Source of the DNA: Candidatus Gastranaerophilales bacterium
Lineage (GTDB): Bacteria; Cyanobacteriota; Vampirovibrionia; Gastranaerophilales; Gastranaerophilaceae
Direction of reading: 5' to 3'
Length of the DNA: 64,000 nt
NCBI GenBank assembly: GCA_944325885.1
Contig: CALVBT010000007.1
Location: 23,965-87,964, forward strand
In this document: piece by piece, positions 27,227 to 36,192 of the stretch
Position numbering within the stretch: the stretch's first letter is position 1
Layout: every line of letters begins with the position of its first letter
Program-made: the position numbers and the translations under genes
Notes under the pieces: generated by a model
The model's database searches: none
What the model was told of the DNA's origin: nothing
Seen by the model: the letters and a program-made list of their open reading frames with translations, nothing else

Positions 27227-28291
27227 ATGATAATAATAATGGAGCCAAAAGCCACTGTAGAACAAATTAACGCCGTAAAAAGATATATGGAAAACAAGGG
27301 CTTTAAAATTGTTCTGAACCATGGCGATGTAATGACTGTCCTCGCTGCAATCGGCGACAAAAGACTTATTGAACCGCAGTCTGTGGCTTCATTTGAGGGT
27401 GTCAGAGAGGTAAAACTTATACAAGAACCGTACAAACTCGCCTCTCGTGAATACAAAGAAGAAGACACGGTAATAGAATTTAAAAACGGAGTAAAAATCG
27501 GCGGGCTGGAAAGACCTGTTATGATGGTAGGCCCCTGTTCCGTTGAAAAAGACTTTAACTGGCTTATGGAAGTAGCACAGGCAGCAAAAGAAATGGGCTG
27601 CGAATTTTTAAGAGGCGGAGCTTTCAAACCCAGAACCTCACCCTATGACTTTCAAGGACTCGGTGAAAAAGGGCTGCAATATTTAAAAGAAGCAGCGGAA
27701 AAAACAGGGCTGCTCGTTGTTTCAGAAGTAATGGACACGGCTGATGTTGACATGTTTTGTGACTATGTGGATTTGATACAGATAGGCGCACGCAACATGC
27801 AGAACTTTAAACTACTCAAAGCAGTAGGGAAAGCAGGCAAACCCGTGCTTTTAAAAAGAGGGCCTGCTGCAACTATCAGAGAGTTTCTCCTAGCTGCAGA
27901 ACACATAATGGCAAACGACAACGACAAAGTCATACTTTGCGAAAGAGGGATAAAAGGCTTTGATTCTACGTTTACAAGAAACACACTCGATATTGCGGCA
28001 ATACCAATCATCAAAAAATACTCTCACCTGCCTGTACTCGCTGACCCGAGCCACGGCACAGGCCGCAGATATCTCGTTGAGCCGATGAGCAAAGCCGCTC
28101 TGATTGCCGGCGCAAACGGGCTTATGATAGAAATTCACAACGACCCTGACAATGCTTCTTCTGACGGAGCGCAGAGTCTGAGCCTGCCTATGTTCAAAGA
28201 TGTTCAAAGACGTCTGAACAAACTTATCGGCAGGATTGACTATGACAACAAAGTTTTGAAAGCAGAATTGAAAAAAGCATCAAAAGTTTAA
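27227..28291 (+). CDS. aroF: 3-deoxy-7-phosphoheptulonate (DAHP) synthase, type I beta
   Basis: First enzyme of the shikimate pathway, condensing phosphoenolpyruvate and erythrose 4-phosphate. It has 354 residues. A ferredoxin-like N-terminal regulatory domain (residues 1-75, VEQINAVKRYMENKG) precedes the TIM barrel, as in the Thermotoga-type enzyme. Catalytic blocks include MVGPCSVEKD (near 104), FLRGGAFKPRTSPY (near 126), LKRGPAAT (near 206) and LADPSHGTGRR (near 265). The N-terminal domain usually mediates feedback by aromatic amino acids. The ATG at 27227 has AAAAAGGAAG upstream, and MEPKAT at 27239 is an alternative. Confidence 0.96.
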   Translation: MIIIMEPKATVEQINAVKRYMENKGFKIVLNHGDVMTVLAAIGDKRLIEPQSVASFEGVREVKLIQEPYKLASREYKEEDTVIEFKNGVKIGGLERPVMMVGPCSVEKDFNWLMEVAQAAKEMGCEFLRGGAFKPRTSPYDFQGLGEKGLQYLKEAAEKTGLLVVSEVMDTADVDMFCDYVDLIQIGARNMQNFKLLKAVGKAGKPVLLKRGPAATIREFLLAAEHIMANDNDKVILCERGIKGFDSTFTRNTLDIAAIPIIKKYSHLPVLADPSHGTGRRYLVEPMSKAALIAGANGLMIEIHNDPDNASSDGAQSLSLPMFKDVQRRLNKLIGRIDYDNKVLKAELKKASKV

Positions 28292-28294
28292 AAA

Positions 28295-28438
28295 ATGAAA
28301 AATTATGCAGACACAAAAGAAAATCGAAGAATATATAGCTGCCGCAACAATAACGGCAGCGAAATGAACCCTGTTTACAATCTGCTGTCGGATTTTTATT
28401 TTAAATCTTACGCTTATGAAAAGGTCATGAAATATTAA
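28295..28438 (+). CDS. Possible 47-residue ORF after aroF
   Basis: An ATG 3 nt past the aroF stop opens a 47-codon frame beginning MKNYADTKENRRIYS, polar and tyrosine-rich, with no recognisable motif. It has no ribosome site of its own and could only be read by coupling. It may be a decayed remnant or non-coding; the remaining 120 nt to motA hold nothing definite. Confidence 0.25.
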   Translation: MKNYADTKENRRIYSCRNNNGSEMNPVYNLLSDFYFKSYAYEKVMKY

Positions 28439-28559
28439 ATCAGTTTGTGCATAAGCAAGGACACATCAAACATTACAGGAAAATTCATCTATATGACGGA
28501 TATTCTCACAATAAAAAGTGTGGAATGATATTATATGAAATCTAAGAATTGGGGATAGT

Positions 28560-29357
28560 ATGAATTTTTCGGCAATATTTGCACTTTTTGCAGCTGTATT
28601 TTTAATACTTCTGTCGCACAGGGCTGACGGAGCTTCTATGGTTTCATTGCTGCAGCCTTCGGCAATAATGATAGTTCTGGGCGGAACTTTTTGCGCTGCA
28701 ATAGTAAACTTCAAACCCTCAACTCTTATGACTGCCCTAAAATCAGCTTCCGAAGTCTTTATGGACAAACAGCCCTCTCAAATAAAAGTTATTGACGAGA
28801 TTATTTATCTGGCGCATCAGGCCAGAATCAAAGGTCTGTTTTCTTTGAACAACCTTGTTGAAAATATTCAAGACCCGTTCTTAAAAAGAGGGGTTCAACT
28901 CTCCATTGATTTCAACAATCCTCAAATGATTTATGACATATTAAAAGCCGAAATTTCTTACGACGAAGAAGAAGAGCTGATAAACTCAAGAGTTTTTGAG
29001 GCACTGGGCGGATATGCGCCTACTTTTGGTATTGTGGGTGCGGTTTTCGGGCTTATACAAATCATGGGCTACATACAGCAGCCTGACATTCTGGCGCAGG
29101 GTATTGCGGTGGCTTTTGTTTCCACGCTGTACGGCGTAGGGTTTGCAAACCTTTTATTCCTGCCTATTGCAGGGAAACTAAAAATGAACACAAGAGAAAA
29201 AATTCTCTTAAAAGAAGTTGTGCTGCAGGGTATTGTTTCTATCCAGATGGAAGAATCTCCAATGGTTATTGAAGAAAAACTCCTTGCGTACTTAAAATAC
29301 CACAACAGAAATCACTCCATTGAAAACAGAAAGCAAGACAGCATTTACAGCAGATAG
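28560..29357 (+). CDS. motA: Flagellar stator protein MotA
   Basis: Stator subunit that, with MotB, forms the proton (or sodium) channel driving flagellar rotation. It has 265 residues with four membrane helices: two near the N-terminus (about 5-22 and 33-52) and two in the C-terminal half (about 155-175 and 185-205). The conserved cytoplasmic loop holds the rotor-contact charges, and GGYAPTFGIVGAVFGLI marks the third helix with the conserved channel proline. It is the first gene of motA-motB-fliL-fliM-fliN, with intergenic gaps of 12-22 nt. I saw no canonical sigma-28 promoter upstream. Confidence 0.96.
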   Translation: MNFSAIFALFAAVFLILLSHRADGASMVSLLQPSAIMIVLGGTFCAAIVNFKPSTLMTALKSASEVFMDKQPSQIKVIDEIIYLAHQARIKGLFSLNNLVENIQDPFLKRGVQLSIDFNNPQMIYDILKAEISYDEEEELINSRVFEALGGYAPTFGIVGAVFGLIQIMGYIQQPDILAQGIAVAFVSTLYGVGFANLLFLPIAGKLKMNTREKILLKEVVLQGIVSIQMEESPMVIEEKLLAYLKYHNRNHSIENRKQDSIYSR

Positions 29358-29372
29358 GGCAAAACATTCCAA

Positions 29373-30125
29373 ATGAATAACGATTATTACTCAAATTCAC
29401 AAGACTACATCAACCGCTGGGTAATCTCCTATGCGGATTTTGTCACAATGCTTCTGGCATTGTTTATGGTAATGTTTGCAACAAGCTCCATGGGCGATTT
29501 AAAAGTAAAAGATGTTAACAAGTCGATACAAAAAGTCTTTAATGCTCAGAGTGTAACAACAAACACAAAAGACACGGAAAATGTTAAGAATGTTGAAACA
29601 CAACAAGACCCCCAAAGCACTTTTGACAATACCGGAAAAACAATACTGGACGGCAATAACGGGATACTGGATACAGAAACTGTTCTGCAAAAAATGAAAC
29701 AGCTTGAAAATGACACAGAACTTCAAACAAGCGTAAAAGTCCTGAAAACAGACCGTGGCGTGGTAATAAGACTTAATGACACTATGCTTTTTGACACCGG
29801 TTCTGCTATAATAAAACCACAGGCAAAAGCTACTCTGGATAAAATTTCTTCTTCACTGGCAAGTTTTGAAAATCCTGTATTGATAGAAGGTCATACGGAT
29901 TCTATGCCGATAAGAACAGAAAAATATCCGTCAAACTGGGAACTGTCCACAGCAAGAGCAACAAACATAATCAAATATCTTACACAGGCGCACAAATTCC
30001 CGCCGAGCAGGCTCTCAGCCGTCGGCTACGGCGAATACATGCCGGTTGAACAAAATACAACACCTCAAGGACGTGCAAAAAACAGAAGAGTGGATATAAT
30101 AGTATTAAGTTCGGATAAAAAATAA
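29373..30125 (+). CDS. motB: Flagellar stator protein MotB
   Basis: A 250-residue stator subunit. The single N-terminal helix contains the essential channel aspartate in WVISYADFVTMLLALFMVM (Asp near residue 22). A periplasmic linker rich in Thr, Asn and Gln follows, then the OmpA-like peptidoglycan-binding domain with EGHTDSMPI (near 170) and the closing GRAKNRRVDI. The gene begins 15 nt after motA. Confidence 0.96.
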   Translation: MNNDYYSNSQDYINRWVISYADFVTMLLALFMVMFATSSMGDLKVKDVNKSIQKVFNAQSVTTNTKDTENVKNVETQQDPQSTFDNTGKTILDGNNGILDTETVLQKMKQLENDTELQTSVKVLKTDRGVVIRLNDTMLFDTGSAIIKPQAKATLDKISSSLASFENPVLIEGHTDSMPIRTEKYPSNWELSTARATNIIKYLTQAHKFPPSRLSAVGYGEYMPVEQNTTPQGRAKNRRVDIIVLSSDKK

Positions 30126-30140
30126 AGTTGGAGAACAAAA

Positions 30141-30764
30141 ATGGCAAAACCTACACAGGCAAAAGAACCTGATAATAAAGAAAAAGATAAAAATGAAGGC
30201 GGAGGCGCAAATTCAATACTGATTAACGTCATTACAACGACTATTGTTTGTATAATCTTTATTGGTGTAAACTATTTTCTTCAATCAAATCTTTTGACAA
30301 CACAGCTTCAATCCATTACTGCAGAACAAAATGCAGACGAAGATATGGAAAATCTGGACAAACCCGAAAAGGGTATTGTTCTCGATTTGGGCGATTTTAC
30401 AATGAACCTCAGCGACATAGAGCCGAGAAGATACCTGAAAGCCAATGTTGCCATTGAGATTACAAATCCGGAACCCGATCCGACACAACAGGAAGAACAA
30501 CCAAAAGCATCAGGCGGTCACGGCGGCCATGGCGAAGCTGCCCCTGCTGACCCGAAAGCTGCAATAGTAGCAGAAATGGAACAATACAAACCGGCTATCA
30601 GAGATGCTGTCATCACTGTTTTGACCAGCAAAACCTCTGACGAACTTGCTTCTACAGCCGGAAAAGAGCTTGCCAAACAACAGATTGCAGAAGCCGTAAA
30701 CGGTATCTTTGACGGAGAAAGAGAAGTCATAAGAGTAAGTTTCGGCCAGTTCATAATGCAATAA
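30141..30764 (+). CDS. fliL: Flagellar basal-body protein FliL
   Basis: A 207-residue inner-membrane protein associated with the stator. A short charged cytoplasmic N-terminus (about 25 residues) precedes one helix (TTTIVCIIFIGVNYFL), then a periplasmic domain with LGDFTMNLSD and RYLKANVAIEI, the FliL signature, ending VSFGQFIMQ. An unusual insert of about 30 residues rich in Gly, His, Ala and Glu (near 120-140) separates the two halves. Position between motB and fliM supports the call. Confidence 0.92.
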   Translation: MAKPTQAKEPDNKEKDKNEGGGANSILINVITTTIVCIIFIGVNYFLQSNLLTTQLQSITAEQNADEDMENLDKPEKGIVLDLGDFTMNLSDIEPRRYLKANVAIEITNPEPDPTQQEEQPKASGGHGGHGEAAPADPKAAIVAEMEQYKPAIRDAVITVLTSKTSDELASTAGKELAKQQIAEAVNGIFDGEREVIRVSFGQFIMQ

Positions 30765-30785
30765 AAACAAAAAAGGGAGAGGTAA

Positions 30786-31799
30786 ATGTCTGATTCTGGA
30801 AACAGTTCTAAATCAGCAAATATGAATATAGACGATTCGTTCCCGATGGATAATTTCTTGAAGGGTTTTGACGAAGTTGATGAACATAAAAAGGGTTATA
30901 AACTCTACAACTTCAGACGTCCTGACAAATTTTCAAAAGACCACTTAAGAGGGCTTCAGGATATCCACAGAGAATTTTCCAGACAGCTTGCCCTTGTTTT
31001 GACGGCATATCTGCGTATGCATTTAGAGGTTGATGTAGTTTCTGTTGACCAGCTTACTTATGACGAATTTATGCGCTCCGTGCCGAACCCGATTTCTATT
31101 GCAATTTTTGAACTCAATCCGCTGCCGGGACAGATTCTTCTCGGTATAAGTTTTGAGGTTCTGTCCAGTATAGTAGACAGAATGCTAGGCGGTGTGGGTG
31201 CTGTGGAGATAAAACCCAGAGAACTTACGGATGTTGAAGAATCTTTGCTCAAAAAGATGATAGAGCGCACCATCCAGACTCTTGCCGATGCTTGGTCGCA
31301 TGTTATCCCTGTAGAAAGCAATTTGATAGGACTGGACAACAATTATTCCGGTATTCAGGTAGCGACCCCCGGTGAAATCGTTGCTCTTATTACTTTAGAG
31401 GTTCATATTTCGGGCAAACACTACGGGCTTATAAGTTTGTGTTTTCCATATCCTGTTTTGGAAAATATTCTGTCACAATTAACAACACAGCACATCTTCC
31501 AGACAAAAGGTATCATTGCAACAAGTGAAGAAAGACAAAAAATGATTGAAAAACTGGACACTTCTCTTGTTGATATAAACGTTCTTTTCGGGCAGACAGA
31601 TATTACAATGCAAGAATTTCTTGATTTAAAAGAAGGTGATGTATTAAAATTGGATAATGCTGCCACCGAAGACCTTATTGTAAAAGTGAACGGAGAACGA
31701 AAATTTTACGCACGTCCGGGCAGAATAAAGGACAAAATCTGTGTAAAAATCACAGACAGATACGATTACTACATTGACGCATTAAAAAGATATTTTTAG
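30786..31799 (+). CDS. fliM: Flagellar motor switch protein FliM
   Basis: A 337-residue C-ring protein that receives CheY-P and sets rotation direction. The middle CheC-like domain contains LNPLPGQILLGISFEVL and the GG(V)GxxEIKPRELTDVEESL block. The C-terminal SpoA domain has VLFGQTDITMQEFLDLKEGD. The N-terminal CheY-binding segment is only partly recognisable: NIDDSFPMDNFL stands where the EIDALL-type motif would be. It lies between fliL and fliN. Confidence 0.96.
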   Translation: MSDSGNSSKSANMNIDDSFPMDNFLKGFDEVDEHKKGYKLYNFRRPDKFSKDHLRGLQDIHREFSRQLALVLTAYLRMHLEVDVVSVDQLTYDEFMRSVPNPISIAIFELNPLPGQILLGISFEVLSSIVDRMLGGVGAVEIKPRELTDVEESLLKKMIERTIQTLADAWSHVIPVESNLIGLDNNYSGIQVATPGEIVALITLEVHISGKHYGLISLCFPYPVLENILSQLTTQHIFQTKGIIATSEERQKMIEKLDTSLVDINVLFGQTDITMQEFLDLKEGDVLKLDNAATEDLIVKVNGERKFYARPGRIKDKICVKITDRYDYYIDALKRYF

Positions 31800-31811
31800 A
31801 AAGGATTTTTC

Positions 31812-32444
31812 ATGTCAGACGATAATATGCAAAATGATGATTTAAATAAACCGGCATCAGACAGCGATAATATCAGCGGTGTAAATCCTGCTATGAATAA
31901 TAATGCTGATGTGGAACAAAATACAGGCATCCCGCCGATAAGTCCGACCGGGCCGGAGCCTATAAATTTAACACCAATGGAGCCTAATGATGTAAATGCA
32001 GGAGCTGTTGATTATGATTTTACAAACCTGCAGCCTGAGGCTCATCCTGAAAATCCGGCACAAAATCCTCATTATGAAGAACAGCATGAGGTAAAACTCG
32101 ACCAGACACAAAACAGCGACCCTGTGACTGTAAGACCTGTTGAGTTTACGCCTTTTGACAGCTACACACCGACAAACACAGACACAAACAAAAACCTCGA
32201 GCTTTTAATGGATATCAAGCTCGAACTGACTGTAGAACTCGGACGCTGCCAGCTGCCTGTCAAAAAAGTTCTTGAACTTACCAGAGGTTCTATTATTGAA
32301 CTGGACAAAGTAGCCGGAGAATCCGTAGAACTTTATGCAAACGGCAAACACGTTGCCAACGGCGAGGTTGTTGTTATAGAAGACAACTTTGGCCTGCGTA
32401 TCACAAGCATCACAGACCCGGAAGAAAGAGTAAAAGGTTTATAA
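31812..32444 (+). CDS. fliN: Flagellar motor switch protein FliN
   Basis: A 210-residue C-ring protein. The last 80 residues form the SpoA domain (MDIKLELTVELGRCQLP, then ELTRGSIIELDK and NGEVVVIEDNFGLRI). The first 125 residues are low-complexity and acidic, rich in Asn, Pro and Asp, and look disordered, so this is a FliN with a long N-terminal extension rather than the minimal 80-130-residue form. It ends the stator/switch operon; murQ converges 17 nt away with no clear terminator between. Confidence 0.95.
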   Translation: MSDDNMQNDDLNKPASDSDNISGVNPAMNNNADVEQNTGIPPISPTGPEPINLTPMEPNDVNAGAVDYDFTNLQPEAHPENPAQNPHYEEQHEVKLDQTQNSDPVTVRPVEFTPFDSYTPTNTDTNKNLELLMDIKLELTVELGRCQLPVKKVLELTRGSIIELDKVAGESVELYANGKHVANGEVVVIEDNFGLRITSITDPEERVKGL

Positions 32445-32461
32445 ATTTATAAATAAAAATT

Positions 32462-33352
32462 TTAACCTTCAAAAATCCTTCTTAAAACACCTTGATTCTG
32501 CTTTAAGAGATTGTCTGCTTCTTCAAAAGAAAGTCCGTACAATATAAACAATACAGCGTGTTTTGTATTATAGCCGTTTGATTCCAGTACGTTTCTGGCT
32601 GTCATTTCACGGCAGCCGCAAATTTCAGAAACTATTGTTACTGCTCTTCTTTTCAGCTTGCTGTTGGTAGGTTTTACATCAATCATAAGGTTGTGATAAG
32701 TTTTGCCTATCTTTACCATGGCGGCTGTGGAGAGCATATTCAAAATCATTTTTTGTGCGGTGCCGGCTTTCATTCTGGTTGAGCCTGAAATAGCCTCTGC
32801 ACCTGTTTCCGCACAGATAAAGCAGTCAGCGTATTCTTTTAGTTTTGCATCAGGATTTGATGTGATTACAATAGTTTTACATTTTTTTATTTTTGCAACT
32901 TGCAAAAATTTGCATACATACTTTGCATTGCCTGAGGCAGAAATTCCGACAACCGTATCCGTGTTGCAGATATCATATTTGTCAAAATCATACAGAGCCA
33001 TTTCTTCCGAGTCTTCGGCACCTTCGATAGCCTCTCTCAATGCTCTGTCACCGCCTGCGATAATACCCTGCACCATATCAGGCGGCACGCTGAAAGTCGG
33101 CGGACACTCGGACGCATCCAAAACGCCCAGCCTTCCGCTTGTACCTGACCCGACATAAAACAATCTTCCGCCATGAAGAAAATTCCTCACAATAATATCA
33201 ACGGCTTTTGCTATCTGAGGAATACATTTTTTCACAGCCTCAGCAACCTTCATATCCTCGTTATTAATCATAACGAGCATGTCATAAGTCCCGACCAGAT
33301 CTATATTAAACGTATCACGATTTATGTGTTCGGTTGCTGTTTCATTATTCAT
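32462..33352 (-). CDS. murQ: N-acetylmuramic acid 6-phosphate etherase
   Basis: Cleaves the lactyl ether of MurNAc-6-phosphate to give GlcNAc-6-phosphate and D-lactate in cell-wall recycling. It has 296 residues. The SIS-domain signature GSGTSGRLGVLDASECPPTF is near residue 65, with the catalytic Glu in this block, followed by GIIAGGDRALREAIEGAEDS and SGSTRMKAGTAQKMILN. It starts 31 nt after the anmK stop. Together the two genes form a MurNAc salvage pair under the anmK promoter described separately. Confidence 0.96.
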   Translation of the reverse strand: MNNETATEHINRDTFNIDLVGTYDMLVMINNEDMKVAEAVKKCIPQIAKAVDIIVRNFLHGGRLFYVGSGTSGRLGVLDASECPPTFSVPPDMVQGIIAGGDRALREAIEGAEDSEEMALYDFDKYDICNTDTVVGISASGNAKYVCKFLQVAKIKKCKTIVITSNPDAKLKEYADCFICAETGAEAISGSTRMKAGTAQKMILNMLSTAAMVKIGKTYHNLMIDVKPTNSKLKRRAVTIVSEICGCREMTARNVLESNGYNTKHAVLFILYGLSFEEADNLLKQNQGVLRRIFEG

Positions 33353-33383
33353 AAGATTTCCCGTATCTGGTTTTTGCTGAAAA

Positions 33384-34523
33384 CTAATAGGATACTATAC
33401 CCATAATAACTCTTTTTTTTGCTCCTGTACAGGTGGGAAGGTTGTTAAATTTCTTTTCAATGGTGCAAACCCCCAGTATAGCAAAGGCTAAGGCTTCTTT
33501 AAATTTGTCATCAATTCCAAAATCACTGTGCGTTTTGAGTTCTATACCGCTGCCGAGATATTGTTTTAAAAATTTTTTCATTGTAAGGTTGTAAACCCCG
33601 CCGCCGCCAAGGACTACCTGTTTGATATCCGTTTTTGGAAAAACAAAATTTTTGTAAGCATCACTGATAGTTCTTGCGCTCAATGCAGTGAGTGTGGCTA
33701 TGATATCTTTGTGATTTTGAGGTGCGGTTTGCAGGATTTTTTGTACATATTCTTCATTAAAAAGCTCTCTGCCCGTAGTTTTTGGCGGTTTTTGAGAATA
33801 ATAAGGCTCCTTCAATAGTTCTGCCAGCCAGCGTTCATCAACATTGCCTTGTGCAGCTATTTCACCGTTTTTGTCATAAGGCTGATTGTAAAACTTTTGG
33901 CAAAAATAGTCTATGAGCATATTTCCAGGCCCCGTATCAAAAGCGAAAATGTCACAGGCTTTTGACAGCACTGTCACATTACCGATACCGCCAATATTTT
34001 GAATGGCTCTCGGGATATCTTTTTTAAAAATCAACTCATCCGCAAATGGCACAAGAGGCGCACCCTGACCGCCGGCCGCAATATCTTTTGAGCGGAAATC
34101 GCCCACTGTAGTGATACCGGTAAGCTCTGATATAACGGAAATATTGCCTATTTGCATGGTGCTTGCGGTTTTTACTCCTGCTGTATCAATTGTTTGCGGG
34201 ATATGAAAGACCGTCTGACCGTGCGAGGCAATAAAGTCTATCTGTTCTTTTTTATAACCGGATTTTTGTACAAGTTCGTTTGCACAATCCGCAAACAAAT
34301 GTCCGATTACAAAATCCATATTACAAATGTCTTTTGTAGCGGCGTTATTATTTGCAATAGCGAGGATATTTTCTCTAATTTGTTTTGGATAATCAAGCGT
34401 GTGAGTGTCAATTATTTCAAAATTGAAATCGTTGTCTATTTTGACAAGCACAGCATCAATCCCGTCAACAGAAGTGCCGGACATCATACCGATAGCAGTT
34501 TTGTAATTTTTTTGCAATTCCAT
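33384..34523 (-). CDS. anmK: Anhydro-N-acetylmuramic acid kinase
   Basis: Converts 1,6-anhydro-MurNAc and ATP to MurNAc-6-phosphate, the substrate of MurQ. It has 379 residues. The sugar-kinase signature GMMSGTSVDGIDAVLV is near residues 12-27, SHGQTVFHIP near 95 is diagnostic, and AFDTGPGNMLIDYF and LGGGGVYN follow. The ATG at 34523 is only 3 nt past a -10 element, so the transcript may be leaderless. Immediately upstream is an 18-bp palindrome filling the promoter spacer. The element at 34577-34751 lies between this gene and glmU. Confidence 0.95.
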   Translation of the reverse strand: MELQKNYKTAIGMMSGTSVDGIDAVLVKIDNDFNFEIIDTHTLDYPKQIRENILAIANNNAATKDICNMDFVIGHLFADCANELVQKSGYKKEQIDFIASHGQTVFHIPQTIDTAGVKTASTMQIGNISVISELTGITTVGDFRSKDIAAGGQGAPLVPFADELIFKKDIPRAIQNIGGIGNVTVLSKACDIFAFDTGPGNMLIDYFCQKFYNQPYDKNGEIAAQGNVDERWLAELLKEPYYSQKPPKTTGRELFNEEYVQKILQTAPQNHKDIIATLTALSARTISDAYKNFVFPKTDIKQVVLGGGGVYNLTMKKFLKQYLGSGIELKTHSDFGIDDKFKEALAFAILGVCTIEKKFNNLPTCTGAKKRVIMGIVSY

Positions 34524-34526
34524 ACA

Positions 34527-34556
34527 CTTATATTAGCGAAATATCGCTAAAAACAA
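34527..34556 (-). promoter_or_regulatory. anmK promoter with an operator-like palindrome in the spacer
   Basis: On the minus strand TTGTTT (34551-34556) and TATAAG (34527-34532) are separated by exactly 18 nt. That spacer is the palindrome TTAGCGA-TATT-TCGCTAA (34533-34550). The -10 lies 3 nt before the anmK ATG, predicting a start at or inside the first codon. A repressor sitting on the palindrome would block polymerase. The regulator is not known. Confidence 0.6.
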
Positions 34557-34576
34557 AAGTGCTTATACAATATATA

Positions 34577-34751
34577 ATACAAAGATATTTTATTTCTCAA
34601 CCTGATACTGCGCTTTTACATCAACTAATCTCAACTTCAGGCTCGCAACTCGGCTGTTTACACAGCCTCAGACACACTCGCCTTGTAGTTGTTTTGATAA
34701 GTTGCTGTAAAAAAGCTGCGTAAAAGGTTTCTAAATAAAATATCTTTGTAT
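34577..34751. repeat. Long imperfect hairpin element (family 1, copy D1)
   Basis: Perfect 19-bp arms (34577-34595 and 34733-34751) enclose a core whose two halves also pair imperfectly: TGCGCTTTTACATCAACTAATC on the left with GATAAGTTGCTGTAAAA on the right. The core end, GATAAGTTGCTGT through GTAAAAGGTTTCT, recurs at 59957-59996 next to different arms. It lies between glmU and anmK and has no open frame. Confidence 0.8.
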
Positions 34752-34770
34752 CTTTTTTATTTTTTATTTA

Positions 34771-36066
34771 TTAATTTTTTACCCTGTTGAACCAGTCTTT
34801 AAATATTTTTAAAGGCGCCCTTGTCAAACCGAGAGCGTTAGCCTCAACATCCTTGCTGATTACGGAACCAGCCCCGATAGAAGCATTTTCTCCAATGTGA
34901 GCAGGTGCAACAATTACGCTGTTGGAGCCTGTTGAAGCATTGTCATCTATAGTGGTTTGGAATTTTTCTTTTGTAATATGGTTGTAGTTTGCAGTGATTG
35001 TACCAGCACCGATGTTAACATTAGCCCCCAGTGCGCTGTCGCCGATGTAGCTCAGGTGGCAGACATTTGTATGAGCTTTTATTTTTGATTTTTTAATTTC
35101 AACAAAATTGCCAATCTTAACCCCTTCACCCAGCTCAACATCGCCTCTGATTCTGGCAAACGGGCCGATTTTACAATTTTTTGCGATTTTGTTTTTTCCC
35201 TCTATATATGTGCAGGGATAAATTATAGTATCAGCTTCAATCTCTGTTTCCGGTGAAATATAAGTAGTATCAGGGTCTACAACTGTTACACCATCATTTA
35301 AAAGTTTTTCAATAACTCTGTTTTTCAAAATCTTTGCAGCCTCAGCCAACTGTTTTTTAGAATTTATGCCAAAGGATTCATCATTGTTTTCTAAAATATA
35401 AGACTGAGCCTTAAGCCCCTGTTTTATCGTCCATTTCACAATATCAGTGAGGTAATATTCGTTTTGTGCATTGTTGGAATCCAGATTCAAAAACGCTTCA
35501 TGCACTTTCGGCCAATCGAGCAAATATACACCTGTGTTTATTTCTTTAATACTCTTTTGTTCCAAAGTAGCATCTTTTTCTTCGACAATAGCTTTCAGGT
35601 TTCCGTTACTTTCTTTTACAATACGTCCGTAATTTGTCGGGTCTTCAAATATAGCAGACATAACAGTCAGGGCATTGTTATTTTTTCTGTGTTCTTCAAT
35701 AAATTTGTTCAAAGTTTCAGTAGTAAGCAACGGTATATCCCCGTTTAATATAAGGACTTCACCGTCAAAGCCTTCCAAATCCTTGTAAGCCTGAAATGCC
35801 GCATGGCCTGTACCCAGCTGAGGGGACTGCAGTCTGCATTTTGCATTCTCGTATGTTTGATGAACATAATTTTCTACCTCATCAGCGCAATGGCCAACTA
35901 TTACATAATTTTCCGTAACCTTTCCGGTATTGTTTGCAGCATCGATTACGTATCCCAAAAGTTCTTTATTAAAAATTTTGTGCAAGACTTTCGGAGTTTC
36001 AGACTTCATTCTTGTACCTTTGCCTGCAGCAAGTATGATGGATTTTATTTTTGTATTGTCGCTCAT
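34771..36066 (-). CDS. glmU: Bifunctional GlcNAc-1-P uridyltransferase / GlcN-1-P acetyltransferase
   Basis: Makes UDP-GlcNAc for wall and envelope polymers. It has 431 residues from the ATG at 36066 (MSDNTKIKS), chosen because AAAGGG lies about 6 nt upstream; the in-frame TTG at 36090 would place that ribosome site inside the coding region. The uridyltransferase signature LAAGKGTRMKSETPKVLHK is near residue 12, and LNGDIPLL follows. The C-terminal half is a left-handed beta-helix of hexapeptides with the acetyltransferase active site (CHLSYIGDSALGANVNIGAG). It is slightly short of the usual 450-460 residues because of a trimmed C-terminus. Confidence 0.95.
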   Translation of the reverse strand: MSDNTKIKSIILAAGKGTRMKSETPKVLHKIFNKELLGYVIDAANNTGKVTENYVIVGHCADEVENYVHQTYENAKCRLQSPQLGTGHAAFQAYKDLEGFDGEVLILNGDIPLLTTETLNKFIEEHRKNNNALTVMSAIFEDPTNYGRIVKESNGNLKAIVEEKDATLEQKSIKEINTGVYLLDWPKVHEAFLNLDSNNAQNEYYLTDIVKWTIKQGLKAQSYILENNDESFGINSKKQLAEAAKILKNRVIEKLLNDGVTVVDPDTTYISPETEIEADTIIYPCTYIEGKNKIAKNCKIGPFARIRGDVELGEGVKIGNFVEIKKSKIKAHTNVCHLSYIGDSALGANVNIGAGTITANYNHITKEKFQTTIDDNASTGSNSVIVAPAHIGENASIGAGSVISKDVEANALGLTRAPLKIFKDWFNRVKN

Positions 36067-36192
36067 TTTTTTCCCTTTATTTTTGTTCAATTATATAATT
36101 ATTTTAGCCCAAATAAAAAATCTGCAACTTGTTGCTGACAACAGACAAAAAAAATCTTATAATAATTAAAAAGAATAAAATGGAGTAAAATT

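Noticed and set aside
28438..28559. Promoter for the motA operon
   Set aside because: ATATTATATG words are present but no -35/-10 pair with acceptable spacing stands out.
34577..34751. Rho-independent terminator of glmU
   Set aside because: The arms are AT-rich and the loop is over 130 nt without a following T run, unlike a terminator.
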